A stretch of DNA of 64,000 bases, from assembly GCF_000744095.1 (NCBI RefSeq), contig NZ_JQLI01000008.1:1426001-1490000 (forward strand). Direction: 5' to 3'. Under the pieces are notes generated by a model, which was given only the letters and a program-made list of their open reading frames with translations, searched no databases and was not told where the DNA came from. This stretch comes from Cupriavidus necator A5-1 (lineage in GTDB: Bacteria > Pseudomonadota > Gammaproteobacteria > Burkholderiales > Burkholderiaceae). The position numbers and the translations under genes were made by a program. Shown here piece by piece: positions 54,122-61,502 of the stretch; position 1 is the stretch's first letter; the number at the start of each line of letters is the position of its first letter.

Positions 54122-54155
54122 GTAGTTGACTGAATTAGTCGGGTACCTTTATACT
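54122..54155 (+). promoter_or_regulatory. iscR promoter with a type 1 IscR box
   Basis: GACTGAATTAGTCGGGTA (54128-54145) is the core of a site spanning 54122-54145 that matches 23 of 24 positions of the E. coli type 1 IscR consensus as I recall it. It overlaps a sigma-70 promoter: TTGACT (54126-54131), 18-base spacer, TATACT (54150-54155). A 2Fe-2S-bound IscR would therefore repress its own operon. Confidence 0.88.
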
Positions 54156-54214
54156 TGACGGAAACGATCAAGTATTAGCTTCACCCCAGCGTTTTACCCC
54201 AAAAGCCCTGCACC

Positions 54215-54769
54215 ATGAGACTGACCACCAAAGGCCGCTTCGCGGTCACCGCGATGATCGACCTGGCCATGCGCCAGGACCAGGGACCGGTCACGCTCGC
54301 CGGCATCAGCCAGCGGCAGAAGATCTCGCTGTCCTACCTGGAGCAGCTGTTTGGCAAGCTGCGCCGGCACGAGATCGTCGAAAGCGTGCGCGGCCCGGGC
54401 GGCGGCTACAGTCTCGCCCGCAAGGCCGAAGACGTCACGGTGGCGGACATCATCATCGCCGTGGACGAGCCCCTGGATGCCACCCAGTGCGGTGGAAAGG
54501 GCAATTGTAACGGAGATGACGGCTCCGGGCGCTGCATGACCCACGAACTGTGGGCCACCCTGAACCAGAAGATGGTCGAGTACCTCGACTCCGTTTCCCT
54601 CAAGAACCTGGTGGACCAGCAGCGCGAGCGCCAGCCCGCGGTGCTGCACGACATGCGCGAAGAAGCTGCCGCACAGTCGTCCGCGGCGCGCGGCGGCAAG
54701 GCCGACAAGCAGGAAAAGCCGGTCCGGGCCAGGGTGGTGAATTCAGTTTTCAGCCTGGCGCAGTCCTGA
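54215..54769 (+). CDS. iscR: Fe-S cluster assembly regulator IscR
   Basis: The product is 184 aa. An Rrf2-type winged helix (MRLTTKGRFAVTAMIDLAMRQDQGPVTLAGISQRQKISLSYLEQLFGKLRRHEIVESVRGPGGGYSLARKAEDVTV) precedes the cluster ligands Cys92, Cys98 and Cys107 in TQCGGKGNCNGDDGSGRC. E. coli has 92, 98 and 104, so the last loop is three residues longer. THELW follows, with the fourth-ligand His region. A C-terminal tail of about 50 residues is rich in Ala, Gln, Lys. It heads the isc operon and probably represses it. Confidence 0.96.
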   Translation: MRLTTKGRFAVTAMIDLAMRQDQGPVTLAGISQRQKISLSYLEQLFGKLRRHEIVESVRGPGGGYSLARKAEDVTVADIIIAVDEPLDATQCGGKGNCNGDDGSGRCMTHELWATLNQKMVEYLDSVSLKNLVDQQRERQPAVLHDMREEAAAQSSAARGGKADKQEKPVRARVVNSVFSLAQS

Positions 54770-54842
54770 GCACGTACTCGGGCGCACGACAGGCAACGGT
54801 AGAAATCAGCGATCAGCGGTCCCTAACAAGGCAGTCATAACG

Positions 54843-56060
54843 ATGAGCACCCCACATTTTCCCATCTACATGGATTACTCGGCCACCACGCCGGTGGACC
54901 CGCGCGTGGCGGACAAGATGATTCCGTACCTGCGCGAGCAGTTCGGCAACCCCGCTTCGCGCAGCCACGCGTACGGCTGGGAAGCGGAGCGCGCGGTGGA
55001 AGAGGCGCGTGAGCAGGTGGCCGCACTGGTCGGCGCCGACCCGCGCGAGATCGTGTGGACGTCGGGCGCGACTGAATCGAACAACCTGGCGATCAAGGGT
55101 GCCGCGAACTTCTATTCGGGCAAGGGCAAGCATCTCATCACCGTGAAGACCGAGCACAAGGCCGTGCTCGACACCACGCGCGAACTGGAACGCCAGGGCT
55201 TCGAGGTGACCTACCTTGACGTGAAGGAAAACGGCCTGCTCGACATGGAAGTGTTCAAGCAGGCGCTGCGCCCGGACACGATCCTGGTGTCGGTGATGCT
55301 GGTCAACAACGAGATCGGCGTGATCCAGGACGTCGAGCAGATCGGCGAGATCTGCCGCGAGAAGGGCATCATCTTCCACTGCGACGCAGCGCAGGCGACC
55401 GGCAAGGTGGTGATCGACCTGAACAAGCTGAAGTGCGACCTGATGTCGTTCTCGGCCCACAAGACCTACGGCCCCAAGGGCATCGGCGCGCTGTATGTGC
55501 GCCGCAAGCCGCGCGTGCGCATCGAGGCGCAGATGCACGGTGGCGGCCATGAGCGCGGCATGCGCTCGGGCACGCTGGCCACGCACCAGATCGTCGGCAT
55601 GGGCGAAGCCTTCCGCATCGCCCGCGAAGAGATGGCGACGGAGAACGAACGCATCCGCATGCTGCGCGACCGCCTGTGGAATGGCCTGTCGGACATGGAA
55701 GAGGTCTACCTGAACGGCGACCTGGAACATCGCGTGCCGCACAACCTGAACGTCAGCTTCAACTTCGTCGAAGGCGAATCGCTGATCATGGCGATCAAGG
55801 ACGTGGCGGTGTCGTCGGGTTCTGCCTGCACCTCGGCCTCGCTGGAGCCGTCCTACGTGCTGCGCGCGCTGGGCCGCAACGACGAACTGGCGCACAGCTC
55901 GATCCGCTTCACGGTCGGCCGCTTCACCACCGAGCAGGAAATCGACTACACCATCCAGTTGCTGAAGTCGAAGATCGGCAAGCTGCGCGACCTGTCGCCG
56001 CTGTGGGAAATGTTCAAGGACGGCGTCGACCTGAATTCGATCCAGTGGGCCGCGCACTGA
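54843..56060 (+). CDS. iscS: Cysteine desulfurase IscS
   Basis: The product is 405 aa (E. coli 404). MDYSATTPVDPRVADKM is the N-terminus; FHCDAAQATGKVVIDL, SFSAHKTYGPKGIGALYVRRKPRV contains the PLP Lys (207), and VSSGSACTSASLEPSYVLRALG contains the mobile-loop Cys (about 329) that carries the persulfide. It supplies sulfur to IscU and to tRNA thiolation. It follows iscR by 73 bases. Confidence 0.97.
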   Translation: MSTPHFPIYMDYSATTPVDPRVADKMIPYLREQFGNPASRSHAYGWEAERAVEEAREQVAALVGADPREIVWTSGATESNNLAIKGAANFYSGKGKHLITVKTEHKAVLDTTRELERQGFEVTYLDVKENGLLDMEVFKQALRPDTILVSVMLVNNEIGVIQDVEQIGEICREKGIIFHCDAAQATGKVVIDLNKLKCDLMSFSAHKTYGPKGIGALYVRRKPRVRIEAQMHGGGHERGMRSGTLATHQIVGMGEAFRIAREEMATENERIRMLRDRLWNGLSDMEEVYLNGDLEHRVPHNLNVSFNFVEGESLIMAIKDVAVSSGSACTSASLEPSYVLRALGRNDELAHSSIRFTVGRFTTEQEIDYTIQLLKSKIGKLRDLSPLWEMFKDGVDLNSIQWAAH

Positions 56061-56126
56061 CGCGCCCGCCGGAACAGCACAAATTACAGCAATACCCCCG
56101 CAAAAGATACGCAAGAGGTAAGCAAA

Positions 56127-56525
56127 ATGTCATACAGCACAAAGGTTCTCGACCACTATGAAAACCCCCGCAACGTCGGTTCGTTCGACAAGAACGACGA
56201 TGCGGTCGGCACCGGCATGGTTGGCGCACCGGCTTGCGGCGACGTGATGAAGCTGCAGATCAAGGTCAACGAGGCTGGTGTGATCGAAGACGCCAAGTTC
56301 AAGACCTATGGCTGCGGCTCGGCCATCGCCTCGTCGTCGCTCGTGACCGAGTGGGTCAAGGGCAAGACCGTGGATCAGGCGCTGGAGATCAAGAACACCC
56401 AGATCGCGGAAGAACTGGCGCTGCCGCCGGTGAAGATCCACTGCTCGATTCTGGCTGAAGACGCCATCAAGGCGGCTGTCGAAGACTACAAGAAGAAGCA
56501 CGGCGCCGAGCAGAAGGCCGCCTGA
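56127..56525 (+). CDS. iscU: Fe-S cluster scaffold IscU
   Basis: The product is 132 aa. The three scaffold cysteines are in GAPACGDVMKLQIK, YGCGSAIASSSL and PVKIHCSILAEDAI, with an Asp next to the first Cys (CGD) and LPPVK, the motif recognised by HscA (LPPVK). It builds 2Fe-2S clusters with IscS. AGAGGT precedes the ATG. Confidence 0.97.
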   Translation: MSYSTKVLDHYENPRNVGSFDKNDDAVGTGMVGAPACGDVMKLQIKVNEAGVIEDAKFKTYGCGSAIASSSLVTEWVKGKTVDQALEIKNTQIAEELALPPVKIHCSILAEDAIKAAVEDYKKKHGAEQKAA

Positions 56526-56556
56526 TTCTGTCGATTCGACCAAGGAAGACGCAACG

Positions 56557-56877
56557 ATGATCACGATGACCGAGAAGGCGGCCAAGCACGTCGCCCGCTA
56601 CCTGGAACGCCGCGGCAAGGGCGTGGGCCTGCGCCTGGGCGTGAAGACTACGGGCTGCTCGGGCCTGGCCTACAAGCTGGAATACGTGGACGAACTGGCG
56701 CCCGAAGACGCGGTGTTCGAATCGCACGGCATCAAGGTCATCGTCGACGCCAAGAGCCTGCCGTATATCGACGGCACCGAACTCGACTACGCGCGTGAAG
56801 GGTTGAACGAAGGTTTCCGCTTCAACAACCCCAACGTCAAGGACGAGTGCGGCTGCGGCGAGTCCTTCACGGTCTGA
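56557..56877 (+). CDS. iscA: Fe-S assembly A-type carrier IscA
   Basis: The product is 106 aa. The three ligand cysteines are in VKTTGCSGLAYKLEY and KDECGCGESF. The A-type carrier accepts clusters from IscU and delivers them to apo-proteins. The 31-base gap from iscU supports one operon. MITMTEKAAKHVARYL has an internal ATG after MIT as an alternative start. Confidence 0.96.
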   Translation: MITMTEKAAKHVARYLERRGKGVGLRLGVKTTGCSGLAYKLEYVDELAPEDAVFESHGIKVIVDAKSLPYIDGTELDYAREGLNEGFRFNNPNVKDECGCGESFTV

Positions 56878-56899
56878 ACGTCAGCGCAAGCAAGCTCCG

Positions 56900-57133
56900 G
56901 TGGAGCGCAGCATTGTCGGGTTCCGCCGGGACGAGGAAGGCCACTGGGTGGCCGAACTCGACTGCGGGCACGGCCAGCACATGCGGCACGACCCGCCGTG
57001 GCAGTCGCGGCCATGGACGCAGAGCGCGCAGGGCCGCGCCGGCATGATCGGCAGGCGGGTGAACTGCCTGAAGTGCGACCGCAATGAACCGCCGGCCGAG
57101 TGGGCGCGGGATCGGGCGCGCAAGCCCGCCTGA
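56900..57133 (+). CDS. DUF3565 family protein
   Basis: The product is about 77 aa from GTG 56900. FRRDEEGHWVAELDCGHGQHMRHDPPWQSRPW is the DUF3565 signature, followed by VNCLKCDRNEPP. The two cysteine-histidine groups (CGHGQH and CxxC) suggest a small zinc or Fe-S site. It is inserted between iscA and hscB on the same strand, with only about 22 bases from iscA. In many genomes these genes are adjacent, so a role with cluster assembly is possible but unproven. Confidence 0.85.
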   Translation: MERSIVGFRRDEEGHWVAELDCGHGQHMRHDPPWQSRPWTQSAQGRAGMIGRRVNCLKCDRNEPPAEWARDRARKPA

Positions 57134-57196
57134 GCGGTACCGGGGCGGCAATGGACAAAGGGGCGGCGCGGCCGCTCCTTTTTCTTGGGGAAGCAG

Positions 57197-57715
57197 TTGA
57201 AAGACGATTTTTTTGCGCTGTTCGGCCTGCCCGCGCAATACGGCGTCGACGAGGCCGCGCTGGATGCGGCGTACCGCACCGTGCAGTCGCAGGCGCATCC
57301 GGACCGTTTTGCCCAGGCCGGCGATGCCGAGCGTCGCGTGGCGATGCAATGGGCCGCGCATGCCAATGAAGCCTACCGTACGCTGCGCCAGCCGCTACGG
57401 CGCGCGACCTACCTGCTGAAGTTGCGCGGCGTCGATGTGCAGGCCGAGAACAACACGGCCATGACGCCGGCCTTCCTGATGCAGCAGATGGAATGGCGCG
57501 AGGCGCTGCAGGAAGCGGTGGAAGCACGCGACGTGGACCGGCTCGATGCGCTGCTGCGCAGCCTGCGGCAGGAGAAGCGCGAGCGCCACGCCGCGCTGGG
57601 TGCGCTGCTGGACGCCGGCGACAACGAGGCGGCCGGCGGCGCGGTACGGCAACTGATGTTCATCGAGAAGATCGAGCACGATACCAGCGAGGCCATCGAC
57701 CGGCTGGAAGACTGA
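57197..57715 (+). CDS. hscB: Co-chaperone HscB (J-domain)
   Basis: The product is 172 aa. DDFFALFGLPAQYGVDEAALDAAYRTVQSQAHPDRF holds the J-domain HPD motif; LLKLRGVD and MTPAFLMQQMEWREAL lead into a C-terminal helical bundle that binds IscU. HscB delivers IscU to HscA. The preferred start is TTG 57197 with GGGGA upstream; TTG 57185 adds four residues. The TTG start is unusual within this operon. Confidence 0.93.
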   Translation: MKDDFFALFGLPAQYGVDEAALDAAYRTVQSQAHPDRFAQAGDAERRVAMQWAAHANEAYRTLRQPLRRATYLLKLRGVDVQAENNTAMTPAFLMQQMEWREALQEAVEARDVDRLDALLRSLRQEKRERHAALGALLDAGDNEAAGGAVRQLMFIEKIEHDTSEAIDRLED

Positions 57716-57811
57716 CCGGCACGATTGCCGGGCCCGTGACACAATGGCGCCCGGCGCGAAATCCGCCCGCATGGCGGTTTCCCCTGCCGCACAAGACAGC
57801 GAAGAATTACC

Positions 57812-59677
57812 ATGGCACTGCTCCAGATTTCCGAACCCGGCATGTCGCCGGCGCCCCACCAACGCCGCCTGGCCGTCGGCATCGACCTCGGCACCACCAA
57901 CTCGCTGGTGGCCGCGGTACGCAGCAGCATTCCCGAAGTGCTGGGCGACGAACGCGGCCGCGCACTGCTGCCCTCGGTCGTGCGCTACCTGCCGGACCGC
58001 ACCACGCATATCGGCTACCGGGCCCAGGATGAAGCGGTGCGCGACCCCAAGAACACCATCGTCTCGGTCAAGCGCTTCATGGGCCGCGGCCTGCGCGACA
58101 TCGCCAATATCGAGCACAGCCCGTACGACTTCGTCGACGCGCCCGGCATGCTGCAGATCAAGACCGCCGCGGGCGTGAAGAGCCCGGTCGAGATCTCGGC
58201 CGAGATCCTCGCCACGCTGCGCCAGCGTGCCGAGGATTCCCTCGGCGACGACCTGGTCGGCGCGGTCATCACTGTGCCGGCGTATTTCGACGAGGCCCAG
58301 CGCCAGGCGACCAAGGACGCCGCGCGCCTGGCCGGCCTGGAAGTGCTGCGCCTGCTCAACGAGCCGACCGCGGCGGCCATCGCCTACGGGCTGGACAATG
58401 CGTCGGAAGGCATTTACGCGGTCTATGACCTGGGCGGCGGTACCTTCGATATTTCGGTACTGAAGCTCACCCGCGGCGTGTTCGAAGTGATGGCCACGGG
58501 CGGCGACTCGGCGCTCGGCGGCGACGATTTCGACCAGCGCGTGCTGTGCTGGATCGTCGAGCAGGCCGGCCTGCAGCCGCTGTCGGCGCAGGACATGCGC
58601 CTGCTGATGGTGCGTGCGCGCGCGGCCAAGGAAGCGCTGTCGGAAGCGGACAGCACCGTGATTGACGCCGTGCTCGATTCCGGCGAGATCGTCCACCTGA
58701 CGCTGACCGACGAGACCTTCGAGCAGATCACCGCGCATCTCGTGCAGAAAACGTTGGCGCCGGTGCGCAAGGCGCTGCGCGATGCCGGCGTGACCACCGA
58801 CGAGGTCAAGGGCGTGGTGCTGGTCGGTGGCGCCACGCGCATGCCGTCGATCCGCAAGGCCGTGGGCGACTACTTCGGCCAGACCCCGCTGACCAACCTC
58901 GACCCGGACCGCGTGGTGGCGCTGGGCGCCGCGATGCAGGCCAACCTGCTGGCCGGCAACCATGCCCCGGGTGAAGACTGGCTGCTGCTCGACGTGATCC
59001 CGCTGTCGCTGGGCGTCGAGACCATGGGCGGCCTGGTCGAGAAGATCATCCCGCGCAACAGCACCATCCCGGTGGCGCGCGCGCAGGAATTCACCACCTT
59101 CAAGGATGGCCAGACCGCGATGGCGATCCACGTGCTGCAGGGCGAGCGCGAGCTGGCCAGCGACTGCCGCTCGCTGGCGCGCTTCGAGCTGCGCGGCATC
59201 CCGCCGATGGTGGCGGGTGCGGCACGCATCCGCGTGACCTACCAGGTCGACGCCGACGGGCTGCTGTCGGTGACCGCGCGCGAGACCCATTCGGGCGTGG
59301 AAGCCTCGGTGACGGTCAAGCCGTCGTACGGCCTGGCCGACGACGATATCGCGCGCATGCTGCAGGAGAGCTTCCGCGAGGCCGAGCACGACATGAAGAG
59401 CCGCGCGCTGGCGGAAGAGCGTGTCGAAGCCGACCGGCTGGTCGAGGCCACGCAGCGCGCGCTGGAAACCGACGGCGACCTGCTGTCGGCCGAGGAGCGC
59501 ACCGCCGTCGAGGCGCTGATGGCTTCGGTGCGCGAGATTGCCACCGGCGAAGACCACCACGCCATCCACGCCGCGGTGGAGAAGCTGTCGCACGGCACCG
59601 ACGAATTCGCCGCCCGCCGCATGGACCGCTCGATCAAGAGCGCGCTGGCGGGGCGCAAGGTGCAGGAGCTGGGCTGA
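57812..59677 (+). CDS. hscA: Fe-S assembly chaperone HscA
   Basis: The product is 621 aa (E. coli 616). It is an Hsp70: AVGIDLGTTNSLVAAV, ITVPAYFDEAQRQATKDAARLAGLEVLRLLNEPTAAAIAYGL, VYDLGGGTFDISVL and VVLVGGATRMPSIRKAV in the ATPase domain, then a substrate domain (DVIPLSLGVETMGG, IPRNSTIPV). The C-terminal EEVD of cytosolic DnaK is absent, as expected for HscA. It binds the LPPVK motif of IscU. Confidence 0.97.
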   Translation: MALLQISEPGMSPAPHQRRLAVGIDLGTTNSLVAAVRSSIPEVLGDERGRALLPSVVRYLPDRTTHIGYRAQDEAVRDPKNTIVSVKRFMGRGLRDIANIEHSPYDFVDAPGMLQIKTAAGVKSPVEISAEILATLRQRAEDSLGDDLVGAVITVPAYFDEAQRQATKDAARLAGLEVLRLLNEPTAAAIAYGLDNASEGIYAVYDLGGGTFDISVLKLTRGVFEVMATGGDSALGGDDFDQRVLCWIVEQAGLQPLSAQDMRLLMVRARAAKEALSEADSTVIDAVLDSGEIVHLTLTDETFEQITAHLVQKTLAPVRKALRDAGVTTDEVKGVVLVGGATRMPSIRKAVGDYFGQTPLTNLDPDRVVALGAAMQANLLAGNHAPGEDWLLLDVIPLSLGVETMGGLVEKIIPRNSTIPVARAQEFTTFKDGQTAMAIHVLQGERELASDCRSLARFELRGIPPMVAGAARIRVTYQVDADGLLSVTARETHSGVEASVTVKPSYGLADDDIARMLQESFREAEHDMKSRALAEERVEADRLVEATQRALETDGDLLSAEERTAVEALMASVREIATGEDHHAIHAAVEKLSHGTDEFAARRMDRSIKSALAGRKVQELG

Positions 59678-59717
59678 TCACCACGCCTGCACCGCATTAC
59701 AGATACCAGGACACGAC

Positions 59718-60056
59718 ATGCCTCAGATCATTATTTTGCCTCACGTCGAATACTGCCCGGAAGGGACGGTGATCGAAGCCGAAACGGGCGTCAGCGTCTG
59801 CGATGCGCTGCTCACCCACGGCATCGCGATCGAGCATGCGTGCGAGAAATCGTGCGCCTGCACCACCTGCCACGTGATCGTGCGCGAGGGCTTCGATTCG
59901 CTCAACGAGGCCGAAGAGAAGGAAGAAGACCTGCTCGACAAGGCCTGGGGCCTCGAGCCGAATTCGCGCCTCTCGTGCCAGGCCATCGTCGATGAGGCAG
60001 ACCTGACCATCGAGATCCCGAAGTACACGATCAACCACGCCAAGGAAGGCCACTGA
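59718..60056 (+). CDS. fdx: 2Fe-2S ferredoxin (isc operon)
   Basis: The product is 112 aa. The cluster ligands are HACEKSCACTTCHVI and RLSCQAIVDE (C-x5-C-x2-C-x36-C, adrenodoxin type). It supplies electrons for reductive coupling of 2Fe-2S clusters on IscU and for IscS. It follows hscA by about 40 bases. ATG 59718 starts MPQIIILPHVEYCPEG. Confidence 0.96.
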   Translation: MPQIIILPHVEYCPEGTVIEAETGVSVCDALLTHGIAIEHACEKSCACTTCHVIVREGFDSLNEAEEKEEDLLDKAWGLEPNSRLSCQAIVDEADLTIEIPKYTINHAKEGH

Positions 60057-60089
60057 GCGGCCCGGCAGACCTCAGCGGAGAATAACCCC

Positions 60090-60284
60090 ATGAAGTGGAC
60101 CGATACCTACGACATCGCCGCAGCCCTGTACGACAAGTATCCCGATGTGGATCCCATGTCGGTGCGATTCACCGACCTGCGCCGCTGGGTGTTGGAACTG
60201 GATGGCTTTGCCGATGTGCCGGAGCGTTCCGGCGAGAAGATCTTGGAAGCGATCCAGGCCGCCTGGATCGAAGAATCCCAATAA
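60090..60284 (+). CDS. iscX: Fe-S assembly protein IscX
   Basis: The product is 64 aa. MKWTDTYDIAAALYDKYPDVDPMSVRFTDLRRWVLELDGF is the conserved IscX sequence, with its acidic and DLRRWV helix that binds IscS. It modulates iron entry to the IscS-IscU complex. It ends the operon; a terminator hairpin follows after 15 bases. Confidence 0.95.
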   Translation: MKWTDTYDIAAALYDKYPDVDPMSVRFTDLRRWVLELDGFADVPERSGEKILEAIQAAWIEESQ

Positions 60285-60298
60285 GCAAGAACTCCCTG

Positions 60299-60325
60299 AA
60301 ACAGGCCGGCTCCGCCGGCCTGTTC
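60299..60325 (+). terminator. Hairpin terminator of the isc operon
   Basis: AACAGGCCGGC and GCCGGCCTGTT flank a TCC loop (11-bp stem), followed by CGCTTA. It sits 15 bases after iscX and directly before the convergent outer-membrane gene, so it may end both transcripts. Confidence 0.85.
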
Positions 60326-60327
60326 GC

Positions 60328-61347
60328 TTAGAAGCGGTAGCCGACGCCCGCCAGGATCACGTCGGTATCGCGGTCGTAGCCGGTCACGGTGCGGTTCCAT
60401 GTCAGCCGCGTCAGCCAGTGGTCGCCGAGCCGGTAGCTGGCCGACATCGACATCAGGCCGGACCAGCGCGACGGCGGGCTGGCCGCGCCCAATGCTTTCG
60501 CGCTCAGGTCGATCGCATAGTACGGGCCCACGCCGACCCCCAGTGTCAGCTTGTCGTGGAAGAACGCGCGCGTGAGCCAGGCCTGGGCGGCCACGCCGTT
60601 GCGGCGCAGCGCCGCGTTTTCTCCTTCGTTGATGTAGCTGATAGTGCCGTCCACGTAGTGCCACAGCCCGCGCCGGTATTCCACCGCCTTGGCGAAGGAA
60701 GTTTGTGAGTCGAAGCTGTTGACGATGGTTTCGCCTAGGAACACCGTCAGCTCATTTTGCGTGACATTGTCGGTCCGGCCCGGCGCCGGCACCACCGGCC
60801 CGCCACGGTCACCGCGATCGAGCTGGTAGCCGACGCCCACCAGCAGCGTATTGGTCTTGATGCTCGAAGCCGTCTGCGTCCGGTTGTAGCGCGCCTGCAA
60901 CATCCAGGGGCCACCGTTCACATACCAGGTTGCCGCGGCGCTCAGCAGCGCGCCCCAGCCGTGGTGGTTGTCGTAGGTGCCGTCCGACCGCTGGTCGGTG
61001 GTATCGAAATAGCGGTAAGGGCCGGCGCCAAGGGCCAGTGTCAGTCTGCGGTCCAGGGCCAGGTAGCGCCACCACAGCTGGACGCTGTGGCCATCGCGGT
61101 GGTGGTTGGTGACATGGCCTTCATTCAGGTAGGTGAAGGTCGCGTACCAGTTTTCGCCGAGGTTGTGCTGGTAGGAGTAGGCGTAGCCGTAGCTGCGCTC
61201 GCCAAGGGATTCCGTCGACTGCAGGCCGCCGAGCAGAAGCAATTCCTGCCCGTACGCCGCGTGTTGCGACAGCGCCAGCAGCAGCGCGCCGGCCAGTGGG
61301 AGAAGCCGTTGCAAGATCCTGCCGGTACTGTGGGGAGCGGGCTGCAT
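60328..61347 (-). CDS. Outer-membrane protein with two tandem barrel-like repeats
   Basis: The product is 339 aa. A signal peptide (LLPLAGALLLALSQHAAYG, cleavage near YGQ) is followed by two similar halves: LGENWYATFTYLNEGHVTNHHRDGHSVQLWWRYLALDRRLTLALGAGPYRYFD (about 62-115) and LWHYVDGTISYINEGENAALRRNGVAAQAWLTRAFFHDKLTLGVGVGPYYAID (about 225-280). Each ends in alternating beta-strand sequence, and the last residue is Phe after GYR, the outer-membrane insertion signature. I do not recognise the exact family; the shape is of a beta-barrel. TATGAT on the minus strand (61380-61385) may be its -10. The mobile element begins 73 bases upstream. Confidence 0.8.
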   Translation of the reverse strand: MQPAPHSTGRILQRLLPLAGALLLALSQHAAYGQELLLLGGLQSTESLGERSYGYAYSYQHNLGENWYATFTYLNEGHVTNHHRDGHSVQLWWRYLALDRRLTLALGAGPYRYFDTTDQRSDGTYDNHHGWGALLSAAATWYVNGGPWMLQARYNRTQTASSIKTNTLLVGVGYQLDRGDRGGPVVPAPGRTDNVTQNELTVFLGETIVNSFDSQTSFAKAVEYRRGLWHYVDGTISYINEGENAALRRNGVAAQAWLTRAFFHDKLTLGVGVGPYYAIDLSAKALGAASPPSRWSGLMSMSASYRLGDHWLTRLTWNRTVTGYDRDTDVILAGVGYRF

Positions 61348-61409
61348 GGTAGGAACTCCGGGCCAAGGGGCGCCCAAGGATCATAGCAAAGCAGCCATAA
61401 AAAAGACCG

Positions 61410-61419
61410 GCGACAAGCC
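61410..61419. repeat. Target-site duplication, left copy
   Basis: GCGACAAGCC at 61410-61419 is repeated exactly at 63444-63453. The copies directly border the inverted repeats of the element, as expected of a 10-bp target duplication. Confidence 0.85.
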
Positions 61420-61445
61420 CAAGGGGGTCGCTTAAAGTGTTGACG
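61420..61445 (+). repeat. Left terminal inverted repeat
   Basis: The repeat includes GTCGCTTAAAGTGTTGA (61427-61443), an exact inverse of 63420-63436. Over the full 26 bases the two ends differ at three positions. TTGACG inside it (61440-61445) could also serve as a -35. Confidence 0.9.
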
Positions 61446-61502
61446 GGGGTAACGAGAAAAGCATAGAGTGCTGTATATCCATACAGTGCCCTAGGTAGGC
61501 CT

